Source: Acidimicrobiia bacterium
Lineage (GTDB): Bacteria > Actinomycetota > Acidimicrobiia > Acidimicrobiales > Poriferisodalaceae
NCBI GenBank assembly: GCA_022820925.1
Contig: JAJEEO010000009.1
Coordinates: 43,532-107,531 of the forward strand
Reading direction: 5' to 3'
Length of the DNA stretch: 64,000 nucleotides
Each line of letters starts with the position of its first letter. The stretch's first letter is position 1. Shown here in pieces: positions 34,023 through 43,654 of this stretch. The notes under the pieces were generated by a model that saw only the letters and a program-made list of their open reading frames with translations, was not told where the DNA came from and did no database searches. The position numbers and the translations under genes were made by a program.

Positions 34023-34994
34023 TTATGTCCAAATTGCAGGCGGTGACACGCCTGAAGGTAGATCATCGTAATGACCGCTAATCCGTGCGCCATACATAAT
34101 GTCGCATAGCGCTTCAGCGAGCACCTCGTCGGCAATTGACCGAGAGAGTCTGTCTTCCTCCAACTCGCTGAGCAATTCCGACTTTGTAGATGCGTAGAGT
34201 GTCAGATCCAGATGTTGGGCGACAGATCGGATAGCTGTGACGCTCAATTCACTGCCGCCCGACCGAGCATACTTGCTCAATGGAGGCAAGCGGTGCCGAG
34301 TGGCGCTACCGATCTCGCCCTCAAATGTCTCGATTGTAATATTGTCATCTTGTCCGATTCTCGCTTGGAAGATAAGATCACTCAACAAGAGGTCGAACTT
34401 TAGCTTAAACGGCCACAAGTTGAATGGCGCACCTGAACTTGAGCCGCTTCGGATGTTATGGTAGTAATCGATCATACAGTAAGCGAACGCTTTTGTCCGT
34501 GGGCTAACTCTCCAAATGCGGGCATATATGTCCAAGTCACTGCTAAGGTCCACGAAGTCGAAGAGCACAAGATAGAAGTAGGTTGAGTCGAATAGCTCAA
34601 TAAGCTCTTTGTGCGTTCTGACCACGATCAACCACTTGGAATCATCTTTGCGTTTGACGGCTTCTGAACCGCAGTTTGGACACTCCGTTTCGATGGCTGT
34701 TACAACCGCGCCGCAAACAGTGCACACGCCCAGTTGATCGACGCGATAACAGGTCTTGATCTCCGCGTGTTGATCGTTGGGCAGAATCAGATCTTTGCCA
34801 CGCGCGCCTGATCGGCCACCTTGGAATCCGGTCACGACGCTCACGAGATGCTGCCCCACATAACCCATACGGGCCTGAGGCGACTGACGTGTCAGTTGTG
34901 ACCAGTGCCTGACTTTCCGGCGGAGATCGACATAGAGATCAAGGAGCAGTGCTTCAGCAGCACTTGGTGTCCCGAGTTGCGAATCGCTTGGCAT
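34023..34994 (-). CDS. MamI-like type II restriction endonuclease
   Basis: This 323-residue protein has GARGKDLILPNDQHAEIKTC, a PD-(D/E)xK-type core with Asp followed by E-I-K, then a four-Cys zinc finger (CTVCGAVV and CPNCGSEA). The arrangement, including RMGYVGQHLVSVVTG, resembles the MamI restriction endonuclease family from memory; MamI recognises GATNNNNATC, but specificity here is not established. The gene follows the adenine methyltransferase by 39 bases. Base composition is clearly more AT-rich than the flanking genes, a sign of transfer. Confidence 0.68.
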   Translation of the reverse strand: MPSDSQLGTPSAAEALLLDLYVDLRRKVRHWSQLTRQSPQARMGYVGQHLVSVVTGFQGGRSGARGKDLILPNDQHAEIKTCYRVDQLGVCTVCGAVVTAIETECPNCGSEAVKRKDDSKWLIVVRTHKELIELFDSTYFYLVLFDFVDLSSDLDIYARIWRVSPRTKAFAYCMIDYYHNIRSGSSSGAPFNLWPFKLKFDLLLSDLIFQARIGQDDNITIETFEGEIGSATRHRLPPLSKYARSGGSELSVTAIRSVAQHLDLTLYASTKSELLSELEEDRLSRSIADEVLAEALCDIMYGARISGHYDDLPSGVSPPAIWT

Positions 34995-35033
34995 AGTGCG
35001 CGAAGTTAGCAAACACGTGCGTCGGCTGCAGGC

Positions 35034-36629
35034 TTAGGTAACCTCGGAAGATTCTGAGAGCATTCTCTCTGCTTTAGATTCAAACTTGCGGTATTCGCGA
35101 AAGTGCGAGATTGCTTGCCGAAATGCCTCAACAGCAAGAGGAGAATACAGATCTTGGAGGCTTGGAATCCGCATGTCAGCGAGGTCTTGTGCATATAGAT
35201 GCCCGGTGCTGCCTCTAACAAGTTCCTGAACGGAGCGGTACCCGGCCTTGCTTCTGAGATAGAAGAGTAAGTGCTCGGGCTCAACGGTTGTACCAGGGTG
35301 CAAGCGTACTACCATTACTTCTCCCGAAGGCGCGGCACCCTCGACCGGCAGCTCGTCAATCAGGTCAACCTTGAGTCCGATGTATTTTGGCCGATGCCCG
35401 GCAGCTGTCAAACACACATCACCGCGCTGGAGATGAACCCGATGCTGTTTGTTGAACCACGCGTCAGAAACACGGTTGTTCTGCCGAACTCGCCACGGCA
35501 CGACCGCACCAGCGAGGTCACCTACCTTGAGCAACCAAGGACCCTCGGCAACGTATTGGGACCTTGGTGGATTCTTGCCAACGAATACGTCCGCAATGTC
35601 GCCTAGTTTTGGTCCATCGGATCCCAGCGAATGTTGTGAGTCAATCTGTGCATCTCCCAACTCACTTACGCTGACGTACCGCTCCGCATCCTCGCCCAAG
35701 ACAACTCGCTTGGCGATTTGTTCTAGGTCGGAAGCATCCGCCTGACGCCCGGTTGCCGAATAGCCAACGGACTCAGAAATATACATGGGAAAGACCTGTA
35801 ACGGAGTCGTGTCCAGACGGGTCCCAAAAACAACACACGCATTGGCAACGCCACGAAACGGTCCGAAAGTTTCCTCGGGTAAGGACACAACCGCATGCAT
35901 TCTCAAACGAGCGAGAGCGTCTGATCTATACCGGCTCCAACGTCGATTAGTGAGAATACTCTGCGGGAGCACGATGGCCAAGAGTCCACCGGGCTTCAGA
36001 CACTGGATGCACACCTCTAGACCAAGGAGTTCTGCGGGCAGCTTGCCGAGTGAATGCAGCGAAGACGGTATGTCGAGATCATCGAGTTTGGACTGCGATA
36101 CAGTCGCGCCGAATGGAGGATTCGAGACAACGACATCAACGGTCGGCAGAGATCCGTCGGCCAAGCCCGAAAACGTGTCCCGCAGTTCCAACGAAATCGG
36201 GTTACCCCCGACATCAGACAACGAGGTGGCCATGCGGGCGACCGGTTCACTTATCTCAATTCCCCACAAGCGAGCAGTCCGCGAAGTAGCCGCTATCCGG
36301 TCGAGGAGAATCCCCACTCCACAGAACGGGTCCAGAACGTCCTGCGGTTCCGTCAGAACGCTTACGACATGCGCCATCATGTCTGCAACAGGTAGAGGCG
36401 TAAGATATTGACCGAGTCCATTTCGCGCACCAGGAGCAAGGATTTCTTGATAGACGAGGGAGATCAGGTCCGCGGGCGAGTCTTCGATACCGGGAAGACC
36501 GTCGTGAGTCGCGACCTCACTCAATCGGAGAGCAAGCTCATCAAGTGCTTCGATCGGGTTAAGTCCCTGACTTCTCAAGTCGTTGTGAATCCTAGTCAGA
36601 TGCCTGCGCGCTGCATATGTCTCAATCAT
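35034..36629 (-). CDS. N6-adenine DNA methyltransferase of type II R-M system
   Basis: This 531-residue gamma-class methylase has motif I VLDPFCGVGILLDRIA (98-113) and motif IV NPPF (170-173), preceded by GLGQYLTPLPVADMM. The C-terminal third (DIADVFVGKNPP, LLKVGDLAG, GEVMVVRLHPG, then VEPEHLLFYLRSKAGYRSVQ) resembles a target-recognition half-domain like type I S subunits, so recognition is built in. It protects host DNA against the nuclease encoded next. No separate C-protein gene is seen upstream. It shares the AT-rich composition of the nuclease gene. Confidence 0.88.
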   Translation of the reverse strand: MIETYAARRHLTRIHNDLRSQGLNPIEALDELALRLSEVATHDGLPGIEDSPADLISLVYQEILAPGARNGLGQYLTPLPVADMMAHVVSVLTEPQDVLDPFCGVGILLDRIAATSRTARLWGIEISEPVARMATSLSDVGGNPISLELRDTFSGLADGSLPTVDVVVSNPPFGATVSQSKLDDLDIPSSLHSLGKLPAELLGLEVCIQCLKPGGLLAIVLPQSILTNRRWSRYRSDALARLRMHAVVSLPEETFGPFRGVANACVVFGTRLDTTPLQVFPMYISESVGYSATGRQADASDLEQIAKRVVLGEDAERYVSVSELGDAQIDSQHSLGSDGPKLGDIADVFVGKNPPRSQYVAEGPWLLKVGDLAGAVVPWRVRQNNRVSDAWFNKQHRVHLQRGDVCLTAAGHRPKYIGLKVDLIDELPVEGAAPSGEVMVVRLHPGTTVEPEHLLFYLRSKAGYRSVQELVRGSTGHLYAQDLADMRIPSLQDLYSPLAVEAFRQAISHFREYRKFESKAERMLSESSEVT

Positions 36630-37360
36630 GCTGCACCTCTGAATTTATTGATACTTGATCGCGGACGCGATTCCGCCAAGATTCAGGCTTCGTTGAACAA
36701 TTGGTATGCATGTGGACTATTGATTCTTCTACCACCGTGGTTCCTATCCATCTAGAGAGGCAGTTTTGCTTGCTTATTGCCAAGGGTCCCAAGTGCGGGA
36801 CACTCGGGCCAATTCCTATCGGATTCACTGCTATTGCTCTTGAGTGGTCCGACAATTGGTTAGCGACGAGAACTCAGTTCGACTGTTTGGAGCATAGGAA
36901 TGCTGAAGCAACGCATCGCGGATGCTGTTCGCGAGGCTGCACCGGTAGCTGTCGCCGAGATGTCGCATCAAGATCAGCTTTCCACAGAGCTGTGACACGA
37001 CAACTGGGGCGTGCGTGCGGTGCCTGCACCGCATGGCACCAAGGTGGACGCGAGGTGAGTTGAACCTAGAACGGTACGGGAGTCGAGCCATCGCCCAGTG
37101 ACCACCCTCACGACCGCGCCTCTATCCATGGGCGCAAGGCTCCTGGCCCCTGCGGACTGATCTGGGCCCCGTGTCAAGCACGCTGAGCGATGCCAACAAT
37201 GTGGCCTGACCAGCCCCGGCCGCGTGTTCCATTCCTGTAGCTAGCGACTCGGGCATTGTCGAGACGCAGGCGAACGCGCGTATGTTACGGTGCTTCAGGT
37301 CGAGGCCGACTGTCGGCCCGTCTTCAGTGCGCCGGTGAATGCCGGAGGTAGCGAGTTGAC
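36630..37360 (+). other. Gene-free stretch upstream of R-M and NucS-like genes
   Basis: This holds the divergent promoters of the methyltransferase and the nuclease at 37361. The left part is AT-rich like the R-M genes and the right part returns to high GC near 37.1 kb, suggesting the R-M insertion boundary lies here. Open frames present have no protein-like composition. Confidence 0.5.
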
Positions 37361-38470
37361 GTGCCTGTCGAGATGGCAATTTGGCGGATGACAGACAGCG
37401 AACTACAGCCGCTGGCGGCGTCGCGGTTGGACTTCGAGCACCGTTTGGAGGACATGCTGGAACGTTCACCGTCGATGATCGGCATCGATCTGCTCATCGT
37501 CGCCAGACAGGTCACGACCAGCTTCGGCGGGGTCGTGGACCTGTTGGGATTGGATTCCGAAGGCCGAGTGCATGTGCTTGAACTCAAACGCGACCGCACT
37601 CCCCGTGATGTTGTCGCGCAGGTGCTCGACTACGGGTCCTGGGCTGAGTCGCTCAGCCTCGGCGACATCGAGCACCTGTTCACGGAGTACCGAGGCGAGG
37701 ACGCGAGCCTGGAAGACGCATTCGCCGAGCGGTTCGGCAGCCCGCTTCCCGAGGTAGTGAACGCTGAGCAGCAGTTCACGATCGTCGCGTCCGAACTGGA
37801 CCCGACCTCTGAGCGCATCGTGGAATTCCTCGCGGATTCCTACGGCGTGCCCGTCAACGCGATCTTCTTCCGGCACTTCGCAGACGAGAACCGCGACTAC
37901 CTCGCGCGCACTTGGCTACGTGATCCCCAGCCCGCCGACACCACTTCGGTGCGGACATCGCGCAGCAAGCGTCGACCGTGGAACGGACGCGACCACTACT
38001 CCATCCTGGGCCGGGTCGACAACGAAGCCGAGCGTTACCAGATCGCCCACAAGCACCGATACCTAAGCGCGGGCGGCGGATCGTGGTATTGGAAACCGCT
38101 TCGCAACCTCAAGCCTGGAGCGCGGGTATTCGCCTATGTCGGTGGCGCGGGATACGTGGGCATCGCCCGCGTCACCGGCACCATGATCGAGGCTCGCGAC
38201 GCGACCGTTGAAGTTGACGGTCAACAACAGGCCCTCATCGATCAGCCCGAAGTCAGCCAAGCCATGCGCGAACGCGCCCTCTCGAAAGACCCGGAGATCA
38301 GAGAGCGGGTGGTGCCCGTCGAGTGGCTCGCCGAAGTGCCGCTCGATCAAGCGGTGTCCGCGCCGGGTCTCTTTGCATCCCAGCTCATCGTGTGCAAACT
38401 GCGCGACGAGCACACGATCACGACGGTCGAGACCGCGTTGGGGATCGGCAACGCCGACCCGAACGCGTAG
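37361..38470 (+). CDS. NucS/DUF91-like PD-(D/E)xK nuclease with EVE/PUA-like C-terminus
   Basis: The 369-residue product has in its first half VVDLLGLDSEGRVHVLELKR, the D-x(n)-E-x-K nuclease core, and DVVAQVLDYGSW as in DUF91/NucS-type proteins. After a basic linker (SRSKRRPWNGRD), the C-terminal part WYWKPLRNLKPGARVFAYVG and GYVGIARVTGTM resembles EVE/PUA-like nucleic-acid-reading domains. A nuclease coupled to a modified-base reader would fit type IV-like restriction, which is inference. The GTG at 37361 has GGAGG about 12 bases upstream; ATG 37373 is an alternative. Confidence 0.72.
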   Translation: MPVEMAIWRMTDSELQPLAASRLDFEHRLEDMLERSPSMIGIDLLIVARQVTTSFGGVVDLLGLDSEGRVHVLELKRDRTPRDVVAQVLDYGSWAESLSLGDIEHLFTEYRGEDASLEDAFAERFGSPLPEVVNAEQQFTIVASELDPTSERIVEFLADSYGVPVNAIFFRHFADENRDYLARTWLRDPQPADTTSVRTSRSKRRPWNGRDHYSILGRVDNEAERYQIAHKHRYLSAGGGSWYWKPLRNLKPGARVFAYVGGAGYVGIARVTGTMIEARDATVEVDGQQQALIDQPEVSQAMRERALSKDPEIRERVVPVEWLAEVPLDQAVSAPGLFASQLIVCKLRDEHTITTVETALGIGNADPNA

Positions 38471-38511
38471 TCTCGTCTACTGCACCAACTGCGGCTACGG
38501 GCGACAGTCGC

Positions 38512-40116
38512 TCATGCGCCAAAGATGTCGTCCTTGAGCTCTCCGTAGACGGCCATTCCGGGCTTGATGTGATTGGCGAGCGTTTCGGGCATGAATTCGA
38601 CGGCGTTGTTGCCGCACTGCTTTAGACCGAGGATGTCCTTGCAGGCGTTGTACATCTGACCTGCCGCGTCCTTGAGATCGACGCGTCCTCGATGCGCAAG
38701 CTGCTCGATGATTGCCCGTTTGCTTTCAATGAGCTGGGTTGCATGGTCCTCGCCACAGGTGTCTAGTGCTAGAGCCTCCAGCACTTCGTCGTCGTACATG
38801 TATTCCTCTAGGTTGCGACGCGACAGGATTCGCGTGCCGGACTGGCGAGCCGCTGCGGTCTCCTGTGACCCACGATCATCTCTGTCCAGAACGCGGATCA
38901 CAGTGACGGCACTCATGAGCTGCTCGAGGGATTCGGCGAGCCCTATGCGGTCGTTGAGAACATCGTTGTCATTTCCCAGGGAAACAAACTCGGCATCCGG
39001 AAACTCTCCCGCGAATATCGCCCGGTAGCACCGGGCGTCGACCTCGGGGTGCCGCGCACCCGGCGTGCCTTGCGGTTGGCCCTCACAGATCACGACGGTG
39101 CCTGGAGCGACCAGCGCCGCGAGGTCGCCGAGCGCGACTGCATATTGCTGCTTCCAGAACTTCCTCGACGGTTGAGCCGGCACGACTCTCTGCGGTTGAT
39201 CAAAGTCGTTGCCGCCAAAGTCGAGGAAACACACCAAACCTGGATTCGCGCGATCCAGCTCAAGGGCACGACGCACCATCCCGATCGAGTGCGTCGCCAG
39301 GAGCATCTGGCAGTTCGGCGGAAGCAACGCGTAGAGCTCGTCCAACAGACTGGACTGCAAGCGTGCGTGCAGGTGTCCCTCGGGTTCGTCAATGCAATAC
39401 AACGTGTCGTTGTAGTTCTCTTTCGCGAGAACGAGATCGAGAATCAGGTCGAAGACAGCCTTTTCGCCGCCGGACAGATTGAGGAACTTGAAGTTCGTGG
39501 CATCACCCTTCGTGAACTCGAACGTTCCGTTCTCCAGCGGATTCCCGATGCCTTCGAGCGTTAGATCCGGAAAGATGCGCTGAAGAGGCTCCCGGATCGA
39601 CGCGATGGCCTCGTGATAGCTCTGGTGCGTCACATCATCACCTGCACTCTGTGCGACTCCTGCGACGATCTGGGCCACGAGACGCTGGTAGTTCCGGCTC
39701 ACCGCGGCGTCGACATTGATCATGCGTCCGCTTCTTGGACTCTGCAGCGGGTTCGGCTGTTGCGTGAGCTGGCTCATGCTGAATGAGGCTTCGATGCGGT
39801 ACGCAGAGCGCGCATAGACCAGCTTGTTCTGATTCGGTTGCGGCTGGTCGTGAAACGACATCTGCACAGCACTCTGCATGTTCTGCCTGCGCTGGGCCCT
39901 GTCGTGCCCTCTATCGCGTGCGTGATAGTCGTCGTCCCAATCGGCTGCCCCTCGTGACGCATATTGACCGTAGGTCACTAGCGCGTCCAAAAAGGCCGAC
40001 TTGCCGACACCGTTCGGCCCTAGCAGCACAATCAGCCGAGCCGCAGGCGAGATGCCGGTGACAGCCAAGTCGACGAAACGACGGTATTTCCTGATGTGGA
40101 CCTCACTTAGGCGCAT
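38512..40116 (-). CDS. OLD-like AAA ATPase with TOPRIM-type domain
   Basis: This 534-residue protein starts at ATG 40116, chosen because AAGGAG lies six bases before it. Walker A LLGPNGVGKSAFLD (about residue 32), signature FLNLSGGEKAVFDLIL, Walker B TLYCIDEPEGHLHARL and LLATHSIGMVRRAL make an SMC/OLD-type ATPase. Beyond residue 340, TVVICEGQ and VIRVLDRDDRG give the Glu and DxD of a TOPRIM nuclease. OLD and GajA-type proteins with this layout act in phage defence. It is convergent with the NucS-like gene, and no GajB-type helicase is adjacent. Confidence 0.8.
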   Translation of the reverse strand: MRLSEVHIRKYRRFVDLAVTGISPAARLIVLLGPNGVGKSAFLDALVTYGQYASRGAADWDDDYHARDRGHDRAQRRQNMQSAVQMSFHDQPQPNQNKLVYARSAYRIEASFSMSQLTQQPNPLQSPRSGRMINVDAAVSRNYQRLVAQIVAGVAQSAGDDVTHQSYHEAIASIREPLQRIFPDLTLEGIGNPLENGTFEFTKGDATNFKFLNLSGGEKAVFDLILDLVLAKENYNDTLYCIDEPEGHLHARLQSSLLDELYALLPPNCQMLLATHSIGMVRRALELDRANPGLVCFLDFGGNDFDQPQRVVPAQPSRKFWKQQYAVALGDLAALVAPGTVVICEGQPQGTPGARHPEVDARCYRAIFAGEFPDAEFVSLGNDNDVLNDRIGLAESLEQLMSAVTVIRVLDRDDRGSQETAAARQSGTRILSRRNLEEYMYDDEVLEALALDTCGEDHATQLIESKRAIIEQLAHRGRVDLKDAAGQMYNACKDILGLKQCGNNAVEFMPETLANHIKPGMAVYGELKDDIFGA

Positions 40117-40317
40117 GCGCATCTCCTTGCTTGATCACTTGAGCTTGTCGATTGGCCGAAGTTCAGTACCACACCGCAGTGACGGGGACCCAATAGCCGG
40201 TCCAGTGGGGTCCAGGGCAAGGACCCCCGCCAACCCGGTCTATCGCTTCCGAAGTGGATCAACGCCGCGCCATCCGGCCGCGCTCTGGCGGTCGAGCCAG
40301 AGAGCTTCGGTCGGGTA

Positions 40318-43300
40318 TCACGCGTCTATGGAGCGGAGGCCCAGGCTGCAGACGATGTTGGGTTCGGCTTGGTTGCCTTGGGGGACGGGGGGTACGCAGA
40401 GTCGGTCTTCCTTGTGGAGGTCGATGATGAGCGCGGCGAGGTCTTCGTCGCTGCGATCTCGCAGTGCGCGGGAGAGTCGTTGGGTGGCTGACTCGTACAG
40501 GGGGCGTTCGTTGATTGCATCCAGGGCGGATTCGAGGTCGGTCCTGGTGGCCCACAGCGTGTCGGTGAAGTTGTCGAGCTGACCGTCGAAGCGATTCCAC
40601 ACTTTGCCGCGCACGCCTTGCAGGGCGCCGCTGGTGCGGCCCGCTGGCGTGCGCAGAGCGCCGCGCAGCGCGTCGGCAACGAGGTCGTGGTGGCGGTCAA
40701 GCCGCTGCACCGGCGACGTGGTCGGTTCGGCTTCGGCGAGCCGGAGGGCTTCTTGGGGGGTCACGCGCCGCCCGGTGCCGTCGGGCTGGATGAATGCGAA
40801 TGCGTCGGCGCCAGCGTGGGTCTGGGTGTGGATCACCACGCCGGGCACCGCATCAGCGGGGCTGTCGGCCAGCGCCTTCGTTGCGTAGACCACGTTGGGC
40901 AGCTTCGCGACTCGCTCGGCCAAGTCGGGGTCGGCGTCGGCTGCGTGGCGCCAGATCTCGTATGCCATCGACACGGGGTCCACTTCTTCCACGCCAGCGC
41001 CCAGCCCGAAGCCTGACGACTCGTCGAACACCCCGGAGATCACCTGCCGCTCGGAGTCGTGGCCGAAGAACGCCTCGTCAGAGCCGAGCAACTGCGCGTT
41101 CTCCCCTAGCCGGCGCAGCACGCGCTCGCGCAGCTCAATCTCCTTCTCCACCGAGGCGTCGGGCATCAGCGATACCACCAGCACCTCTGCTGATCGCTGC
41201 CCGATACGGTCGACGCGCCCGGCGCGCTGCACCAGCTTGACGATTGCCCAGGGCAGGTCGTAGTTGACGACGATGTGGGCGTCTTGGAGGTTTTGGCCCT
41301 CCGACAGCACATCGGTCGACACCAACACTCGGAGCTCGTCCCGAACCGGGTTCCCGTCGACACCGACGTCATTCGACACGGGCGAGAATCGTTGCGCCAC
41401 CGCCGTGGGATCGTCGGTGTCTCCCGTGACGATCCCGGCATCGGCCACACCGCGCCGCTGCAGCTCGTCCCATACGTAGCGGGCGGTGTCCGCAGCCTCG
41501 GTGAAGATCAGCACTTTGGCGTGCGGGTGCTGGACCGTGAGCACGTCCATCAGTGCTGCGATCTTGCCGTCTCGGTCCGCGTTCCAGTCTCCGAAGCGGT
41601 CCAGCAGATCGCTGATGATGTCGGCATCGGCGCGCAGCTCGTCGACGAGATCGTCGCTGAACATGTGCGGAGGCGCCCAACGGATCGCCTTGGGGTCCTT
41701 GGCGCGCAGCTTGTCGTACGCACTTGCTGCGGTGTCCGCATCCGAGCTGAATAGCGCCGCACCGTCGCTGTCGTCGTCTTCGCCGCTGTCCTCGGGCTCT
41801 TGGTCGGTCTCGGCTGCCCACAGCGCGTTGTCCACCGATCCGATCGGCATGTCCAAGCCGTTCGCCAACGCATGGGCCGCCACCAAATTCCGCAGCCGGT
41901 GTCGCCGAAGGGTCGCCACAAACGCTGGCCCCGATGACGACAGCCGCTTGAACATCGTGATCCTGGTGAAACCGGCCAAGTTGCCTTGCACAGAGTTCTC
42001 GAGGTCGTCAGCCAACTGCTGCTCGGCCCGGTCGGCGGGCTCGAAGTCCTCGTCGATGAAGTAGCCGAGCTGGTAGCGAGGCAACCGCAGGTCGCGGATC
42101 GCGTCGAGCGTGCGATCCGAAGTCATCTCGTGCGCCGGGTCGTCCTCGGTGAGCTCCCAGTCGACCGGCAGTGGCGTGCGTTCGGGGAAATGGAACCGCG
42201 TGCCCGTGCCGAACTCCAAATAGCGCCGTCCTTGCTCGTCAGTGAGCGCATAGTTGTCCTCCACGAAGCGGCGCGTGCGGCGCACCATGTACTGGGACAT
42301 GAGCGCTTGCCAGTCCTCCAAGTGCTCCGACCGGGCGAACGCCGGCAGCGAAGAGGTCTTTCCGTCGCACTGGTGGGAGAAGTCGCCCTCGCCGACGTCG
42401 GCGATCGCCTCCTCGGGCCGTATGCCCAGATCGGCGTCGGGGCGAATGAACAGCGACAGCTGCGACGCCAGGTCGCCGAGCTGCTTGTTGTACGGGGTCG
42501 CAGTCAGCAGCAGCGTCCGCGACTCGTTGTCGGCGATGTAGGCCTTGATGACCTGATGGTCGCGGCGCTTGTCGCTTCTGAGGTTGTGTGCCTCGTCGAT
42601 GATGACCAGCCGATAGCGGCGGGAGTCAGGCAGGTTCCTGTGAACCATCGACAGCGACTCCACCTTGCCGCGCACCTCGTAGTGGTGCAGGTACGACTCC
42701 CACATGTCGGTCAGGTTCTTCGGGCAGATCACCAGCGTCTCGAAGCCCTGCTCCTCTTGGAGCAGCCGGGCGATCGCAGTGCCGACGAGCGTCTTGCCCA
42801 GGCCGACCACGTCGCCGATCATGGCGCCGCCCTTTTGCATCACGATCCGGGCGGCGATCTTCACCGCAGCCGCCTGGAAGTCGAGAAGCTCGTTCTGCAT
42901 CGACGCCGGCAGGCCGTACTCGATGAGCCCTTCGCGTGCCTCCTGCGACAGGTGGAACGCCATCTTCAGATAGACCAAGTACGGGTCGAGCGGCTCCTCC
43001 GATGCCCACGACTCCTTGAGAACCTTCGCTAGCTGGGGTGCGGCGTCTGCGCTGAGCGGGTCGTTCCAGCGGTCCTCGAACCAGCGGGAGAGCTTCGCGG
43101 TGGCATCGCCATCCAGCACATCTACGTTGAGCTCGCCCTGCTCGCGCAGCCCCGAAGTCGTCAAATTCGACGATCCGACATACGCCACACGCGGCGCCGC
43201 GGTGTCGTCGCGATGGCAGAGATACAGCTTGGCGTGCAGCCGATGAGCCAGGTGCACCTTGACTTCGACAGCGCCCGACTCGATCTGACGCAGCAGAGTC

Positions 43301-43650
43301 CGCAACGCTTCCTCGTCGCCGTAGGTCGGCAAGCCAACCTGCAACTGCTCCCGGTATTCCCCGACCGTTTCGTTCCGCACGCGAGCAGCACCGGCAGTGT
43401 CCATCGGAGGGGCCTGCTCAAGACGCGCCAATCGTGCCATCTCATCGGTCGGAGCCTCATGCATGCCGACAAGAATCCGCGCCTTCGGCCCATCGGCCCG
43501 CGCCGGTAGCGCATCTACCGCCGCGGCCAACAGCCCCCAACCGCGCAAGTTGAAGTAGCCGATCGCTGCGTCCAACCGGTATGACGGCGAAAGCGAGTCA
43601 AGCAACTCACTCTCGGCGTCAAGATCGATGTTGTCGACGATCTTCGGCAA
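40318..43650 (-). CDS. PLD-SNF2 helicase fusion of a restriction-type defence system
   Basis: In this 1110-residue protein, residues about 1-220 form a phospholipase-D-like nuclease module with HAKLYL followed by VAYVGSSNLTTSG, the H-x-K and G-S-x-N elements. Residues about 270-850 are an SF2/SNF2 helicase: IGDVVGLGKTLVG, IIDEAHNLRSD, LLTATPYNK and the motif VI region GRVDRIGQRS. The start is a TTG at 43650, supported by AAGGAG seven bases upstream inside the end of the methylase gene. Methylase plus PLD-helicase recalls DISARM-like or type I-like restriction, though DrmA and DrmB are absent. Confidence 0.85.
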   Translation of the reverse strand: MPKIVDNIDLDAESELLDSLSPSYRLDAAIGYFNLRGWGLLAAAVDALPARADGPKARILVGMHEAPTDEMARLARLEQAPPMDTAGAARVRNETVGEYREQLQVGLPTYGDEEALRTLLRQIESGAVEVKVHLAHRLHAKLYLCHRDDTAAPRVAYVGSSNLTTSGLREQGELNVDVLDGDATAKLSRWFEDRWNDPLSADAAPQLAKVLKESWASEEPLDPYLVYLKMAFHLSQEAREGLIEYGLPASMQNELLDFQAAAVKIAARIVMQKGGAMIGDVVGLGKTLVGTAIARLLQEEQGFETLVICPKNLTDMWESYLHHYEVRGKVESLSMVHRNLPDSRRYRLVIIDEAHNLRSDKRRDHQVIKAYIADNESRTLLLTATPYNKQLGDLASQLSLFIRPDADLGIRPEEAIADVGEGDFSHQCDGKTSSLPAFARSEHLEDWQALMSQYMVRRTRRFVEDNYALTDEQGRRYLEFGTGTRFHFPERTPLPVDWELTEDDPAHEMTSDRTLDAIRDLRLPRYQLGYFIDEDFEPADRAEQQLADDLENSVQGNLAGFTRITMFKRLSSSGPAFVATLRRHRLRNLVAAHALANGLDMPIGSVDNALWAAETDQEPEDSGEDDDSDGAALFSSDADTAASAYDKLRAKDPKAIRWAPPHMFSDDLVDELRADADIISDLLDRFGDWNADRDGKIAALMDVLTVQHPHAKVLIFTEAADTARYVWDELQRRGVADAGIVTGDTDDPTAVAQRFSPVSNDVGVDGNPVRDELRVLVSTDVLSEGQNLQDAHIVVNYDLPWAIVKLVQRAGRVDRIGQRSAEVLVVSLMPDASVEKEIELRERVLRRLGENAQLLGSDEAFFGHDSERQVISGVFDESSGFGLGAGVEEVDPVSMAYEIWRHAADADPDLAERVAKLPNVVYATKALADSPADAVPGVVIHTQTHAGADAFAFIQPDGTGRRVTPQEALRLAEAEPTTSPVQRLDRHHDLVADALRGALRTPAGRTSGALQGVRGKVWNRFDGQLDNFTDTLWATRTDLESALDAINERPLYESATQRLSRALRDRSDEDLAALIIDLHKEDRLCVPPVPQGNQAEPNIVCSLGLRSIDA

Positions 43651-43654
43651 GTCG

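Noticed and set aside
36701..37063. 120-codon open frame in the R-M upstream stretch
   Set aside because: No ribosome site, irregular composition across an AT-to-GC transition, no recognisable motif.
38512..40116. Gabija system (GajA)
   Set aside because: No UvrD-like GajB gene is next to the AAA-TOPRIM gene; a solitary OLD-like protein is the safer label.
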